Shown piece after piece: positions 7,279-15,068 of a DNA stretch of 64,000 bases (its first letter is position 1; every line of letters begins with the position of its first letter). A model generated the notes under the pieces. The model saw only the letters and a list, made by a program, of their open reading frames with translations, did no database searches and was not told the DNA's origin. The stretch is taken from positions 62,001 to 126,000 of the forward strand of contig NZ_QBKI01000011.1 of the NCBI RefSeq assembly GCF_003054055.1. The letters run 5' to 3'. This DNA comes from Pontibacter mucosus (GTDB lineage Bacteria; Bacteroidota; Bacteroidia; Cytophagales; Hymenobacteraceae). The translations under genes were made by a program, and so were the position numbers.

Positions 7279-8355
7279 ATGCAATTACGAAAAGCAACCA
7301 GACAAAAAGCCAAGCTCAGAATCGGACTATCCGCCCCTTCCGGCTTCGGCAAAACCTACTCTGCCTTACTACTAGCCTATGGCATCACAGGCGATTGGTC
7401 AAAGATTGCCCTGATTGACACCGAGAACGGTTCGGGCGAACTCTACTCCCACTTAGGCGATTACAACGCCCTGCCATTAGAGGCCCCTTACTCCCCTGAG
7501 CGCTACATAGAGGCTATCCGGGTATGCGAGAATGCCGGAATGGAGGTAATCATCATTGACAGCATTTCCCACGAGTGGGAGGGTGTTGGCGGCATTCTGG
7601 AGCAGGCAGACAGCATAGGCGGCGGCTTCCAGTCCGCTTGGAAACAGCTAACCCCGCGCCATGAGAAGTTTAAGCAGGCAATCATCACCTCCAAGGCACA
7701 CACCATCACCACTGCCAGAAGAAAGCAGGACTACGTGCTGCAGGAAACCACCAACAGGCAAGGTAAAACAGTGCAGGCCCCTGTAAAAGCCGGATTCAAG
7801 GAAGTAACCCGCGAAGGATGGGAGTACGAGCTAACCGTGAACCTGGAAATCATTAACGCCAACCACTACGCCAGAGCTTCCAAAGACCGCACCGGCCTAT
7901 TTGCTGACCGACCAGAGTTTGTTGTTACGGTGGAGACAGGACAGCAGTTGAAAGAGTGGAGTGAAACTGGCGTGGATGTGTTACAACTGGCCCTGAAGGA
8001 GGTAGAAGAATGCACCGATGTGGAATGCACAAAGAAGGTATGGCATAAGTATCCAAACCTGAAAGAAGTGGCAGAATTTAAATCTGCTGTAGCTGAAAAA
8101 GGGGAAAGCCTGAAAGCAGAGGTGCAGGAGGGCAAAGTAGTAGAGCAAGAAGAGGCACCAGCAACAGAGCAAGGTATCTCCAACGAGCAAGCAGAGCAGA
8201 TACTGGAGCTGCTGAAGCACCCGGCACAGGCAGAGGCCACCGTGAAGAAAGTAACCAACAGCCTTTACAGCCTCAGCTTTGAGAAGGCAGCGCAGACAAT
8301 AGAGGTGCTTCAGAAGAAGATTAACACCTACGAAAAGGCCCAGGCCCATGCCTAA
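7279..8355 (+). CDS. Sak4-like RecA-fold ATPase (AAA_24 type)
   Basis: A 358-residue ATPase. Walker A is APSGFGKT at residues 19-26 and Walker B is VIIIDS ending near D94, followed by SISHEW, typical of phage AAA_24/Sak4 proteins that work with single-stranded DNA in annealing or recombination. The core ends near residue 215; the remainder is acidic and glutamate-rich with helical repeats. The next gene overlaps its end by 8 bp. The family name is a structural resemblance; biochemical role is inferred. Confidence 0.83.
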   Translation: MQLRKATRQKAKLRIGLSAPSGFGKTYSALLLAYGITGDWSKIALIDTENGSGELYSHLGDYNALPLEAPYSPERYIEAIRVCENAGMEVIIIDSISHEWEGVGGILEQADSIGGGFQSAWKQLTPRHEKFKQAIITSKAHTITTARRKQDYVLQETTNRQGKTVQAPVKAGFKEVTREGWEYELTVNLEIINANHYARASKDRTGLFADRPEFVVTVETGQQLKEWSETGVDVLQLALKEVEECTDVECTKKVWHKYPNLKEVAEFKSAVAEKGESLKAEVQEGKVVEQEEAPATEQGISNEQAEQILELLKHPAQAEATVKKVTNSLYSLSFEKAAQTIEVLQKKINTYEKAQAHA

Positions 8356-8572
8356 GATTACCGCCTCGATACACAAGCGAAAGGAAGGCTACTGTTACGA
8401 GGCACCCTGGATGATAGGAGGCCGGATGGGCAAGAGCTTTATCCTGACCCGCAACGGCTTCCTGCTTCATCTGCCTGTAAAGTATTGCCCGGTGCGGCTG
8501 GTAGACGACGATAACGTGGAGGTGGAAGTGCCCCACTGGCTGTACCAAAAGAACCTGAGCTTTTTTAGCTAA
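8348..8572 (+). CDS. Hypothetical early protein
   Basis: A 74-residue, beta-rich protein (SIHKRKEGYCYEAPWMIGG at the start). The ATG lies inside the last codons of the ATPase gene, so the two are probably translationally coupled. No family or motif recognised. Confidence 0.65.
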   Translation: MPKITASIHKRKEGYCYEAPWMIGGRMGKSFILTRNGFLLHLPVKYCPVRLVDDDNVEVEVPHWLYQKNLSFFS

Positions 8573-8599
8573 CACCACCCTTCACCCTTATACCTTTTT

Positions 8600-8902
8600 A
8601 TGATGACACTCCAGGACCCGGCTGCAAAAGTCGAGAGAGCAATTGATGCCTATTTGCAAGAAGTGAAAGCCATGACCGGCTTATCCTTCCAGGACAGACC
8701 GATGCAGAAAGCGAATCCTTACGCTATCATCGAAGAACTGGAAGTAATCCTGACGGACATGAAGCAGGCCGTAGCAGCGCACGAGGCTTCCACCTTCAAG
8801 CGACTAGAGCATGAAGCCACCGTGATGCTAACCCGCGCCAACATCGAAAGCATAGACTTAGAAACAATGGATTTAATCGAACCAGCAAGAATACTGCGAT
8901 GA
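8600..8902 (+). CDS. Hypothetical helical early protein
   Basis: A 100-residue, nearly all-helical acidic protein (residues 8-25 and 43-80 look amphipathic). The start follows an A/C-rich, SD-free leader (CACCCTTATACCTTTTT just before the ATG). Its stop overlaps the next start (ATGA). No family recognised. Confidence 0.65.
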   Translation: MMTLQDPAAKVERAIDAYLQEVKAMTGLSFQDRPMQKANPYAIIEELEVILTDMKQAVAAHEASTFKRLEHEATVMLTRANIESIDLETMDLIEPARILR

Positions 8903-9114
8903 AACAACCAACCATTACACCTGAGAAGCTGCAGGACTTCATCGACAGCGAGGGCGTCACCTTTGCCCAAACCGACACGGCAGACACGCTGAACCGGGGG
9001 AAAACGCTGGACGTGTGCCTGAACGGGACCCTTGTCGTCTGCCACGGCTGCAGGGTCGTCTACCGGGGCACCGATGCCATCGAAGCGGTTGCCGCCTACA
9101 ACAACTTACTGTAG
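8899..9114 (+). CDS. Hypothetical early protein
   Basis: A 71-residue protein with a short helical N terminus and a C-terminal beta part holding VCLNGTLVVCHGCRVVYRG. The three cysteines could bind metal, but a fourth ligand is not evident. Its start overlaps the upstream stop. No family recognised. Confidence 0.6.
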   Translation: MKQPTITPEKLQDFIDSEGVTFAQTDTADTLNRGKTLDVCLNGTLVVCHGCRVVYRGTDAIEAVAAYNNLL

Positions 9115-9192
9115 TAAAATAAAGCCTCCTAACAGGGGGTGTACGAGCCAAAAAGCATAAAAAAACCAAGTTTCACCCTTACCTCACCCGAG

Positions 9193-9513
9193 ATGAAAAA
9201 ACCGAAAAACCCCGCGCTGCTGCTCATTGTGTTGGGCTGTTTTGCGCTCCTGCTTACGCAGCTTTCCAACAACGCCCTGGTGATAGTGCTGGGGCTGGTA
9301 GTAACAGCCATTGCCTGGGGCGCTGGCTTCTGCTACTGGGGCTACCCTTTGCCCAAGTGCATCCTGAAAGACCCGGTAACAGGCGAGGAAGGGGAGGGGT
9401 TACATGCCCGCGATTTAGCCCGCTACTTGGTGGCAAGAGCCTGGAACGCAGCCAAAACACCCTTAGCCGCCCTGCTCTACATCGCCTTTATACTCATCCT
9501 GATTTACATGTAA
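9193..9513 (+). CDS. Small membrane protein, two to three spans
   Basis: I chose the ATG at 9193 (MKKPKNPALLLIVLG) instead of a GTG 18 codons upstream, because it is preceded by the A/C-rich leader usual in this phage. The 106-residue product has a double hydrophobic stretch at residues 6-50 and another at 88-106 (AALLYIAFILILIYM), with a soluble loop between. Inner-membrane location is likely; function unknown. An early membrane protein could be a superinfection-exclusion factor, but nothing in the sequence proves it. Confidence 0.65.
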   Translation: MKKPKNPALLLIVLGCFALLLTQLSNNALVIVLGLVVTAIAWGAGFCYWGYPLPKCILKDPVTGEEGEGLHARDLARYLVARAWNAAKTPLAALLYIAFILILIYM

Positions 9514-9609
9514 GTGTAGCAGGATAATCATCCAGCCGCCGCCCTGGATTATAAGGAGTGGCAAAAGAGAAATAAGTGTAATGCAATAACCTAATATTCA
9601 AATCAGCAC

Positions 9610-9921
9610 ATGGAAAAGACATCTAAGATGTACAGAGATATGGCTAACAAGTTTAACCAGTTAGCCTATGAAGCCGAAGAAATTGAAAAGATACATCCAC
9701 TCTGGAAGGCTCAGGCGGAGGATGTGAAGTCAGTTCTTGAAGAAATGCGGCGAGTTGCAACGCTCGAATCAGCGCACTTTTCAAAAATATCCCCCGATGA
9801 TAAGTACCCTACCAACGAAAAGGAGGCAGACGCTTTCATCAAAGCCAGAATAGATCTCTGGTTTAAAACTTGGATTGTAGGTCCAATTGACTGCCTTCTG
9901 AAAGATGGCAGATGGGGTTAA
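9610..9921 (+). CDS. Hypothetical helical protein, AT-rich gene
   Basis: A 103-residue, mostly helical soluble protein (MEKTSKMYRDMANKF at the start, a tryptophan-rich end). The gene and its flanks are more AT-rich than neighbouring genes, which suggests it came in separately. No family recognised. Confidence 0.6.
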   Translation: MEKTSKMYRDMANKFNQLAYEAEEIEKIHPLWKAQAEDVKSVLEEMRRVATLESAHFSKISPDDKYPTNEKEADAFIKARIDLWFKTWIVGPIDCLLKDGRWG

Positions 9922-9951
9922 GTCTAATGTATCAATCAACCTAATGAATTT

Positions 9952-10323
9952 ATGAAGTATAAATACACCCTCTGGCAACTCAACCTCGAAACCGACAAGC
10001 GGGAGCCAATCGCTGTAAAGTACAGCATCAATGCGATGTACCAGCACTTGCAGGAGCACCATCCGGACGCAGGCATTTCGCTAGGCTCCTTCCGCTATCA
10101 TGTGAGCAACTGCACGCACTTCTATTTTGGCAAGTGGTTCAGACGGAACAACACAATGTGCTACCCACTGTCGATAACGAGAATACCACAACCCAAGGCA
10201 ACAGAGCAAGAAAAGTGTGAGAACCCAAAATGCAAGTTTGAGGCACCAAAAGACCCTAAAAGCCCTTTTGGGTATTGCACCCAATGCTGCGAAAAAGTGA
10301 GGTCAGTACTGGACAAACTTTAA
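9952..10323 (+). CDS. Hypothetical protein with C-terminal zinc-ribbon-like cysteines
   Basis: A 123-residue protein. The first 70 residues are an unrecognised alpha/beta region; the last 40 contain CENPKCKF and CTQCC, spaced like a C4 zinc ribbon. A role in nucleic-acid binding is a guess from the ribbon. It lies just ahead of the HD phosphohydrolase. Confidence 0.65.
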   Translation: MKYKYTLWQLNLETDKREPIAVKYSINAMYQHLQEHHPDAGISLGSFRYHVSNCTHFYFGKWFRRNNTMCYPLSITRIPQPKATEQEKCENPKCKFEAPKDPKSPFGYCTQCCEKVRSVLDKL

Positions 10324-10335
10324 CATACTGATAAA

Positions 10336-10896
10336 ATGAACATCAAAGACAATTATATCCAGACGTACGCTGGACACAGATTTCACCCGTTCGACAAGAC
10401 ACGACAGGAAATCTGCATACAGGACATTTCGCAGGCGCTGAGCAATATCTGCCGATTCACGGGCCATACTAAAGAGTTTTACAGCGTGGCGCAACACTCC
10501 GTGCTCTGCTCGCTGAAGGCCTCCCCGGATGCTGCGCTGTACGCGCTGCTGCATGATGCAAGTGAGGCTTATCTGGGAGATATAACCCGCCCTATCAAGA
10601 TAACACCGCACATGGAGTTCTACTTAGCGGCAGAGGCGGGCATTCAGTGGCACATCAATAAGCGTTTCGGTCTGCACCCAGGGTGGGCGCCGCCTCAAAT
10701 CGCTGCTGAGGTAAAGGAGATAGACAACCGCATGCTCTTTACTGAAAAACGTGACTTGCTGCCACACAACCTGAACTGGGGGTATGAGATGGAGCCCTAT
10801 CCTGAAGTTATTGAACCGCTGCCGCCAAAGGATGCGAAGCTGCTGTTTCTAAAGCGATTTGCGGAATTGTATAATCCTGTAACCACAGACAACTAA
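10336..10896 (+). CDS. HD-domain phosphohydrolase (YfbR-like)
   Basis: A 186-residue HD-superfamily enzyme. The metal ligands are visible: H in SVAQHSV near residue 54, then HD in ALLHDASEAYLGD near 73-74, followed by the ITRPIK segment seen in YfbR-type 5'-deoxynucleotidases and related phage enzymes. These remove phosphate from deoxynucleoside monophosphates and can alter the dNTP pool during replication, or act against nucleotide signals. The exact substrate is not known from sequence. Confidence 0.85.
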   Translation: MNIKDNYIQTYAGHRFHPFDKTRQEICIQDISQALSNICRFTGHTKEFYSVAQHSVLCSLKASPDAALYALLHDASEAYLGDITRPIKITPHMEFYLAAEAGIQWHINKRFGLHPGWAPPQIAAEVKEIDNRMLFTEKRDLLPHNLNWGYEMEPYPEVIEPLPPKDAKLLFLKRFAELYNPVTTDN

Positions 10897-10899
10897 ACC

Positions 10900-11187
10900 A
10901 TGCCAGAATCTAAAAAAATTGAGTTCGATGGAATTGAGCTTTACCGGTTAGCGGATAGCCTACTGACAAGCATCAATATCGACAAAAGGCACCTTGCCAC
11001 ATGGAAAGAATATCAAAGCAAGGCCGACACTCATTTCAAGCCAGGGGAGATTACTTCTTCAATAAACCTATACACCAGGTTAGTTAATGAGAACATAACT
11101 CTCCGGCACAAAATCCTAATCAATTATGCCAAGAGGCAGACCCAAGAAAGCAGCGCCTGTTTTGCTATCCTATGTGGTAGATATTAA
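10900..11187 (+). CDS. Hypothetical early protein
   Basis: A 95-residue helical protein beginning MPESKKIEFDGIELYRLA. Its gene is AT-rich and directly follows the HD enzyme gene. The 3' end overlaps the next gene by 62 bp in another frame, a long overlap for this phage, so its last 20 residues may not be conserved. No family recognised. Confidence 0.5.
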   Translation: MPESKKIEFDGIELYRLADSLLTSINIDKRHLATWKEYQSKADTHFKPGEITSSINLYTRLVNENITLRHKILINYAKRQTQESSACFAILCGRY

Positions 11188-11314
11188 GGCGCAGACGCTT
11201 GCCCATAAGCAGCAGGTCCGGACTGTTGAGGACTTGGAAATCCTCTGTGCAATGCTGGACAAAATCAAAAAAGACGCTGCCAGCGTGGTGGCTGAGAACA
11301 ACAAAAGAACCTAA
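11126..11314 (+). CDS. Small AT-hook-like protein
   Basis: A 62-residue protein starting MPRGRPKKAAP, an AT-hook-like minor-groove binding core (RGRPKK), followed by an amphipathic helix with VEDLEILCAMLDKIKK. It may bind AT-rich DNA. It overlaps the upstream frame by 62 bp; the clear motif makes me favour this frame as real. Confidence 0.6.
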   Translation: MPRGRPKKAAPVLLSYVVDIKAQTLAHKQQVRTVEDLEILCAMLDKIKKDAASVVAENNKRT

Positions 11315-11332
11315 TACTTTTAGCGATAAGCC

Positions 11333-11548
11333 ATGACACAGACCGCAAAACCCAACCCGCGCTACAAGGAGCAGACTGCCCGCGACCTCTTGGAACAGCG
11401 CAAGCGCGAGCCGCAAATCCGCATGATGTACGCCGCCAAGCTGGCCGGTATGCCCAACGAGAAAAGGGAAGAGAAGATTCCCCGCGAGTTCATCGGCAAA
11501 GCCTTCACGGCAGACTACGAAGTGGTGATAAGCGCCCTGATTAGCTAA
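11333..11548 (+). CDS. Hypothetical basic early protein
   Basis: A 71-residue, strongly charged and basic protein (ARDLLEQRKREPQIR), helical for most of its length. No family recognised. Co-directional and closely spaced with its neighbours. Confidence 0.6.
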   Translation: MTQTAKPNPRYKEQTARDLLEQRKREPQIRMMYAAKLAGMPNEKREEKIPREFIGKAFTADYEVVISALIS

Positions 11549-11581
11549 ACGATTGCAATGAACCTTTAACCATCTAATCCC

Positions 11582-12184
11582 ATGATTTCACAAGTATCCA
11601 TAAATGACAGGCTAAAAATTAGCGAGGCACAGCTTCAGGAGTTGAGAGCATTCTGCCCCGAGGCCCGGTTCAAAACGCCAAAAGACTACTACGCTTGGGG
11701 TGCGCCTGATGAAGAGAAGGCTGCCAAGCAAGAGGAAGAATACAGGAATGATTGTGAAGGCGATTTAAAGCCCTTAAAAGAGTGCGTGTTCCTGGCTAAC
11801 ATCAGCGTCTTGTTTGCCCGTTGCCCCTTCATTCACGGGGTGCAGGTAAAGCAGGTGATACCCTTCACAGAAGAGCGAACGGGTGGTTCTGTTGCAGATT
11901 TCGCAGCCCTGCTAACTCGGTTTGAGGAAACCGCCAAAAAGATAAAGGATGCCGAGCGGCTTTTTAACGAGAAGTGCCAGGTGCATATCGGAGGCAACAT
12001 GCTCCTAAATATTAACGAGCTGATGCTGAAAGAAGATTCCTGCACGGATGCCCTACAGTCCGAGCTTAACAACGGCTGGCGCATTATCTCCGTGTGTGTG
12101 CAGCCTGATGGCAGAAGGCCCGACTACGTGCTGGGGCGCTACAACCCCACGAAAGATGCCAGCGAAAGCGAAGCCCTTAGATAG
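11582..12184 (+). CDS. Hypothetical early protein, 200 residues
   Basis: An N-terminal soluble region rich in Cys and charged residues is followed by a helical middle and the C-terminal part LQSELNNGWRIISVCVQPDG, which resembles the small 'GWxI' beta modules (DUF4177-like) found in many phage proteins. No function can be assigned. It starts after an A/C-rich leader (ACCATCTAATCCC). Confidence 0.65.
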   Translation: MISQVSINDRLKISEAQLQELRAFCPEARFKTPKDYYAWGAPDEEKAAKQEEEYRNDCEGDLKPLKECVFLANISVLFARCPFIHGVQVKQVIPFTEERTGGSVADFAALLTRFEETAKKIKDAERLFNEKCQVHIGGNMLLNINELMLKEDSCTDALQSELNNGWRIISVCVQPDGRRPDYVLGRYNPTKDASESEALR

Positions 12185-12222
12185 CAATTAAATCAAATCC
12201 ATAACCCTCTAACAACCTTTTT

Positions 12223-12468
12223 ATGAATGCGCAAATGACCAATGCCAAACTCCTGTTCGCAGCCCTTGCCGTCCTGCTCTTAGGGGCTGTGAGCTGCAAC
12301 CCTAAAATGGTGCAATGCCCGGCCTACTCCCACCAGCCAGCTTCAAAGTCCTTAGACCGCAAGGTATGGGGCTCCGACGAGGCTCCAAGAGAGGTACGCA
12401 ACAAGACTGCCCACTACCGCTACAAGGGGCAGCGCAGCCAGTTAGCGGACTTCTTTAGCCGCAGGTAA
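12223..12468 (+). CDS. Early lipoprotein
   Basis: An 81-residue protein with a type-II signal peptide: a hydrophobic core (LLFAALAVLLLGAVSC) with the lipobox LGAVSC and the acylated Cys near residue 25. The mature part is short, basic and lacks known domains. A phage lipoprotein made early or in the lysogen can block superinfection, as Llp and Cor-type proteins do, but that role is inference. Its stop overlaps the next start. Confidence 0.7.
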   Translation: MNAQMTNAKLLFAALAVLLLGAVSCNPKMVQCPAYSHQPASKSLDRKVWGSDEAPREVRNKTAHYRYKGQRSQLADFFSRR

Positions 12469-12620
12469 TGATGCTCAGGAAAGGGGAGCGGATTGTGGAC
12501 GAGGCCAAGTTTGTAGCCGCCAACACCAGCCGCTCCCAACACTGCAAAGGCAGGGCGAAAGAAGCCTATCAGGAGAACCTGGACAGGTATTACGAACTGA
12601 AAAAGAAGCAAGAGAAATGA
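12468..12620 (+). CDS. 50-residue charged protein
   Basis: Short frame starting MMLRKGERIVDEAKF in a TAATG junction with the lipoprotein gene and ending in an ATGA junction with the next. The product is basic and helical, ending in KKKQEK. Junctions on both sides support it as a real gene; function unknown. Confidence 0.6.
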   Translation: MMLRKGERIVDEAKFVAANTSRSQHCKGRAKEAYQENLDRYYELKKKQEK

Positions 12621-13066
12621 AAGACCTAACACAAATACCTTTTACAGCAGCCAACTTCCACTTGCTAGAGAATCCACATATCCCGTATTGGCTGTGGGAA
12701 GACTGTGCCGAGATATACGGACAGGAGGAACTGGCAAAGATGAAAGCTGAACACGCAGAGGCCGAGAGTAAGCTTCTGTTCAGCGGCATCCATATCTCCT
12801 ACGAGTCTTGTGACTGTGGTGACGGCTATGGCTGCTCACACGGAAGCTGGCCTTACGAGATGACCATCAAAGGCAATGAAGGCTATGAAATACTTTTTGA
12901 GGAGGACGGCATTTACTTCCGCAAAGGGAATCGGTGGATTACCTACAGCGATTTAAACGGGCTTACGATGGCAGACTTCGTGAGAGCCTGTGAGTACGTG
13001 GGCATCACATTAACACCTGCCAATAACATTGCTGACACCTTCACCGGCACCGAAAACTTCGCATAA
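12617..13066 (+). CDS. Hypothetical early protein
   Basis: A 149-residue protein with a cysteine-rich middle (SYESCDCGDGYGCSHGSW) that may bind metal. The remainder is alpha/beta with an acidic character. No family recognised. Its start is coupled to the upstream 50-codon gene. Confidence 0.65.
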   Translation: MKDLTQIPFTAANFHLLENPHIPYWLWEDCAEIYGQEELAKMKAEHAEAESKLLFSGIHISYESCDCGDGYGCSHGSWPYEMTIKGNEGYEILFEEDGIYFRKGNRWITYSDLNGLTMADFVRACEYVGITLTPANNIADTFTGTENFA

Positions 13067-13083
13067 CCCCCTAAGCCAGAACC

Positions 13084-13860
13084 ATGACAAAGTATATCCA
13101 AATAACCAAAGCCTCTTACGCCAATGCTTGGTATAAGAACAGAATAGGCATGTTGTACCCTGTGGTAGAGTCCACTGATACGCATTATCAAATTGATTTG
13201 CCTTACTCTAAAGTTCATATCTATAAATCCGACTGTGAAGAAGTAGCCCTGCCCACTATAACAGAGCAGCCAGTTTGCTTGGATGGGGACATGGGGCACC
13301 TGCACACCAACAAGGCGCTTCGTGATTTAGCCCATCAGGTAGCCCAGGAATATAAAGCCAGTACAGGCGGCAACTACTGGGAGTTTAAAGAGGTGTTCTG
13401 GAATGGCTGCAAAGCGATGGAGCAAGTAGGGAAGCCTAACCCCGCCGGCGCTCACCTTATCACCACAGCCCAGGCCGACACCCTTGTTCAGGCAGTGAAG
13501 ATACTGGAGATGCGGGGGGAGCACAGCATGGCCGCTATGCTGCGCAAAGACTTCCCTGCTGTGTTTGCCCCTGCCAAGACCTACAGAGTAGGGCAGCGGT
13601 TCGCAAAAGAAAATGAAGTGTACATGATGTGCCGAACGGGGGTGAATCAAGTGTGTCTTATCTGCCTAGAAGATGGGATCTACTACAACAACCCGCTCGA
13701 TGTAACAGATGACACCAATATCACACAGCACGAATTTAATCTAGTGGCAGGGGGCAATGGAGAGCGGTTCACCCTCTTACCCGACACCACCGCCCTCGAA
13801 GAGTTCAACGACTACGACAACTTCCTGCCCAACGCCCTGAAAGGAGGCCGCGATGTTTGA
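13084..13860 (+). CDS. Hypothetical early protein, 258 residues
   Basis: The N-terminal 60 residues form a small beta module (YIQITKASYANAWYKNRIG). The middle is helical, and residues 165-230 form a second beta module with a TYRVGQRF start. No enzyme motif seen. The first 200 bp of the gene are more AT-rich than the rest, which hints at domain shuffling. It overlaps the next gene by 8 bp. Confidence 0.68.
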   Translation: MTKYIQITKASYANAWYKNRIGMLYPVVESTDTHYQIDLPYSKVHIYKSDCEEVALPTITEQPVCLDGDMGHLHTNKALRDLAHQVAQEYKASTGGNYWEFKEVFWNGCKAMEQVGKPNPAGAHLITTAQADTLVQAVKILEMRGEHSMAAMLRKDFPAVFAPAKTYRVGQRFAKENEVYMMCRTGVNQVCLICLEDGIYYNNPLDVTDDTNITQHEFNLVAGGNGERFTLLPDTTALEEFNDYDNFLPNALKGGRDV

Positions 13861-14083
13861 GCTGACAGACGAACAGGCAAGGGCGCTGGCAGAGCAGGAA
13901 TGGGACTACCAGCTACCCCCTAAGCCAAAGAAGAATCCGAAGCGCGAGGTATTTGAGCAGCCGACACAGGAGCGCAAGGTATACTTCCAACGACCGGCAA
14001 AAGACGGCCTGATGCGCTACAGCCCCAGGCGCTACCGGTTCAGGATATATGGTCAAAAACTGACACCTAAAAGAGAGAAGTGA
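13853..14083 (+). CDS. Small proline/basic protein
   Basis: A 76-residue protein with a short helical N terminus, a proline/lysine tract (PPKPKKNPKREV) and a basic tail (RRYRFRIYGQ). It could bind nucleic acid. Its start overlaps the end of the upstream gene. No family recognised. Confidence 0.58.
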   Translation: MFELTDEQARALAEQEWDYQLPPKPKKNPKREVFEQPTQERKVYFQRPAKDGLMRYSPRRYRFRIYGQKLTPKREK

Positions 14084-14084
14084 T

Positions 14085-14363
14085 ATGAACAAGACAGCCT
14101 TAAACCGAATCGCCAGAAACAACGCGAAGGTGGCTAAAAACAAAAAAGTGACCCATTGCTATATCTCTAAGGGGTCTTATTACCGCCCTAACTACTGTGG
14201 CTATACCGATTACACCACTAGAGCTGGTGTATACACGAAAGAAGAAGCGCTTAAATGCGCAGCGAATTGCAGCGAACTAACCTTGGTGCCCATTGATATA
14301 GCAAAGCATAACCAGCGCATAATGGCGGAAATCAAAGATTTATCAACTCGCATTATAACCTAA
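14085..14363 (+). CDS. Hypothetical basic protein
   Basis: A 92-residue protein with a very basic N terminus (MNKTALNRIARNNAKVAKNK), a tyrosine-rich middle and an amphipathic C-terminal helix. Base composition is more AT-rich than the flanking genes. No family recognised. Confidence 0.58.
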   Translation: MNKTALNRIARNNAKVAKNKKVTHCYISKGSYYRPNYCGYTDYTTRAGVYTKEEALKCAANCSELTLVPIDIAKHNQRIMAEIKDLSTRIIT

Positions 14364-14369
14364 CCAACC

Positions 14370-14702
14370 ATGACACAGCAAGAACAGACCGAACTCCACC
14401 GCCTGCTGGCGCAACTGGCAGACAGCGACTTCTACGCCTACGGGCAGGCCCTGCAAGACCACGACGCCTTCAAGCGTCTACAGGCTATGGCCACCGCGCC
14501 CCGCTACCCCGAAGGCAACGAGCACCACATCCGGGCTATTGGCTGGCAGGAGCTGGTGAGCATGGCCGACTTTGCCGAACGCTACCGGCTCAAAGAGGTA
14601 GTGCAAACCATTCACGCCGAAATGCAACGCCGCCTGCTCAAGCTGGTCCCGGAAGGGGAGGCCGTAACAGGGGATGTAGGAGCTGAAAGCAGGGAGAGTT
14701 GA
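14370..14702 (+). CDS. Hypothetical helical protein, last gene of the early block
   Basis: A 110-residue, largely helical acidic protein (EQTELHRLLAQLADSDFYAY). It ends 23 bp before the stop of a convergent small gene, so transcription of the early block probably stops near here, although I see no classical terminator. No family recognised. Confidence 0.62.
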   Translation: MTQQEQTELHRLLAQLADSDFYAYGQALQDHDAFKRLQAMATAPRYPEGNEHHIRAIGWQELVSMADFAERYRLKEVVQTIHAEMQRRLLKLVPEGEAVTGDVGAESRES

Positions 14703-14725
14703 GGTGGGGAGGGAGGATGGGGAGA

Positions 14726-14893
14726 CTAGCCTTTGTGCGGAACGCTAACCGTCCCTTTCTCTTTCAGTTCAACCAAAAGCAGCCGGACATATTCAGCCAG
14801 CTTCCTTTTGTCGTTGTCAGCAAGGTCCTGATAAAATTTTCTGGTGTCCGGATCGACACGCAAGGAGATAGGCTTGGTATACTCAGTTGTCAT
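14726..14893 (-). CDS. Small Arc/ribbon-helix-helix-like protein on the opposite strand
   Basis: A 55-residue gene read leftward inside an otherwise rightward region. It runs from the ATG complementary to 14891-14893 to the stop at 14726-14728. The start KPISLRVDPDTRKFY looks like the beta strand of a ribbon-helix-helix protein, and DNDKRKLAEYVRLLLVELK like its two helices. Such proteins are dimeric DNA-binding regulators. It is divergent from the replication block, so it may control the promoter at 14951-14982. The overlapping rightward frame of 73 codons is low-complexity and was rejected. Confidence 0.72.
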   Translation of the reverse strand: MTTEYTKPISLRVDPDTRKFYQDLADNDKRKLAEYVRLLLVELKEKGTVSVPHKG

Positions 14894-14950
14894 AGTTATA
14901 GCAGTTTCTCAAAGATATAAAATGCCTCTCAAAAAAACAATAAGATTCTC

Positions 14951-14982
14951 ATTGCATCTTACAGATGCTTTGTGTAAATTAG
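14951..14982 (+). promoter_or_regulatory. Promoter for the replication block
   Basis: ATTG at 14951-14954, a 20-bp spacer, then TAAATTAG at 14975-14982, preceded by G. This resembles the Bacteroidota TTTG-N19-TAnnTTTG promoter and fits the GTAnnTTAG box seen before seven other phage units. It leaves a leader of about 80 bases before the gene at 15069. Confidence 0.55.
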
Positions 14983-15068
14983 CAACATGATTACACACTA
15001 ACCCATTCAGTATGAATCTGCTCCCATATCAAAAATAGCTATTCACCCATAAAATAATATTAATAGCC

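Noticed and set aside
14699..14920. Rightward 73-codon frame
   Set aside because: It is the mirror of the leftward ribbon-helix-helix-like gene, which has a better protein pattern and start.
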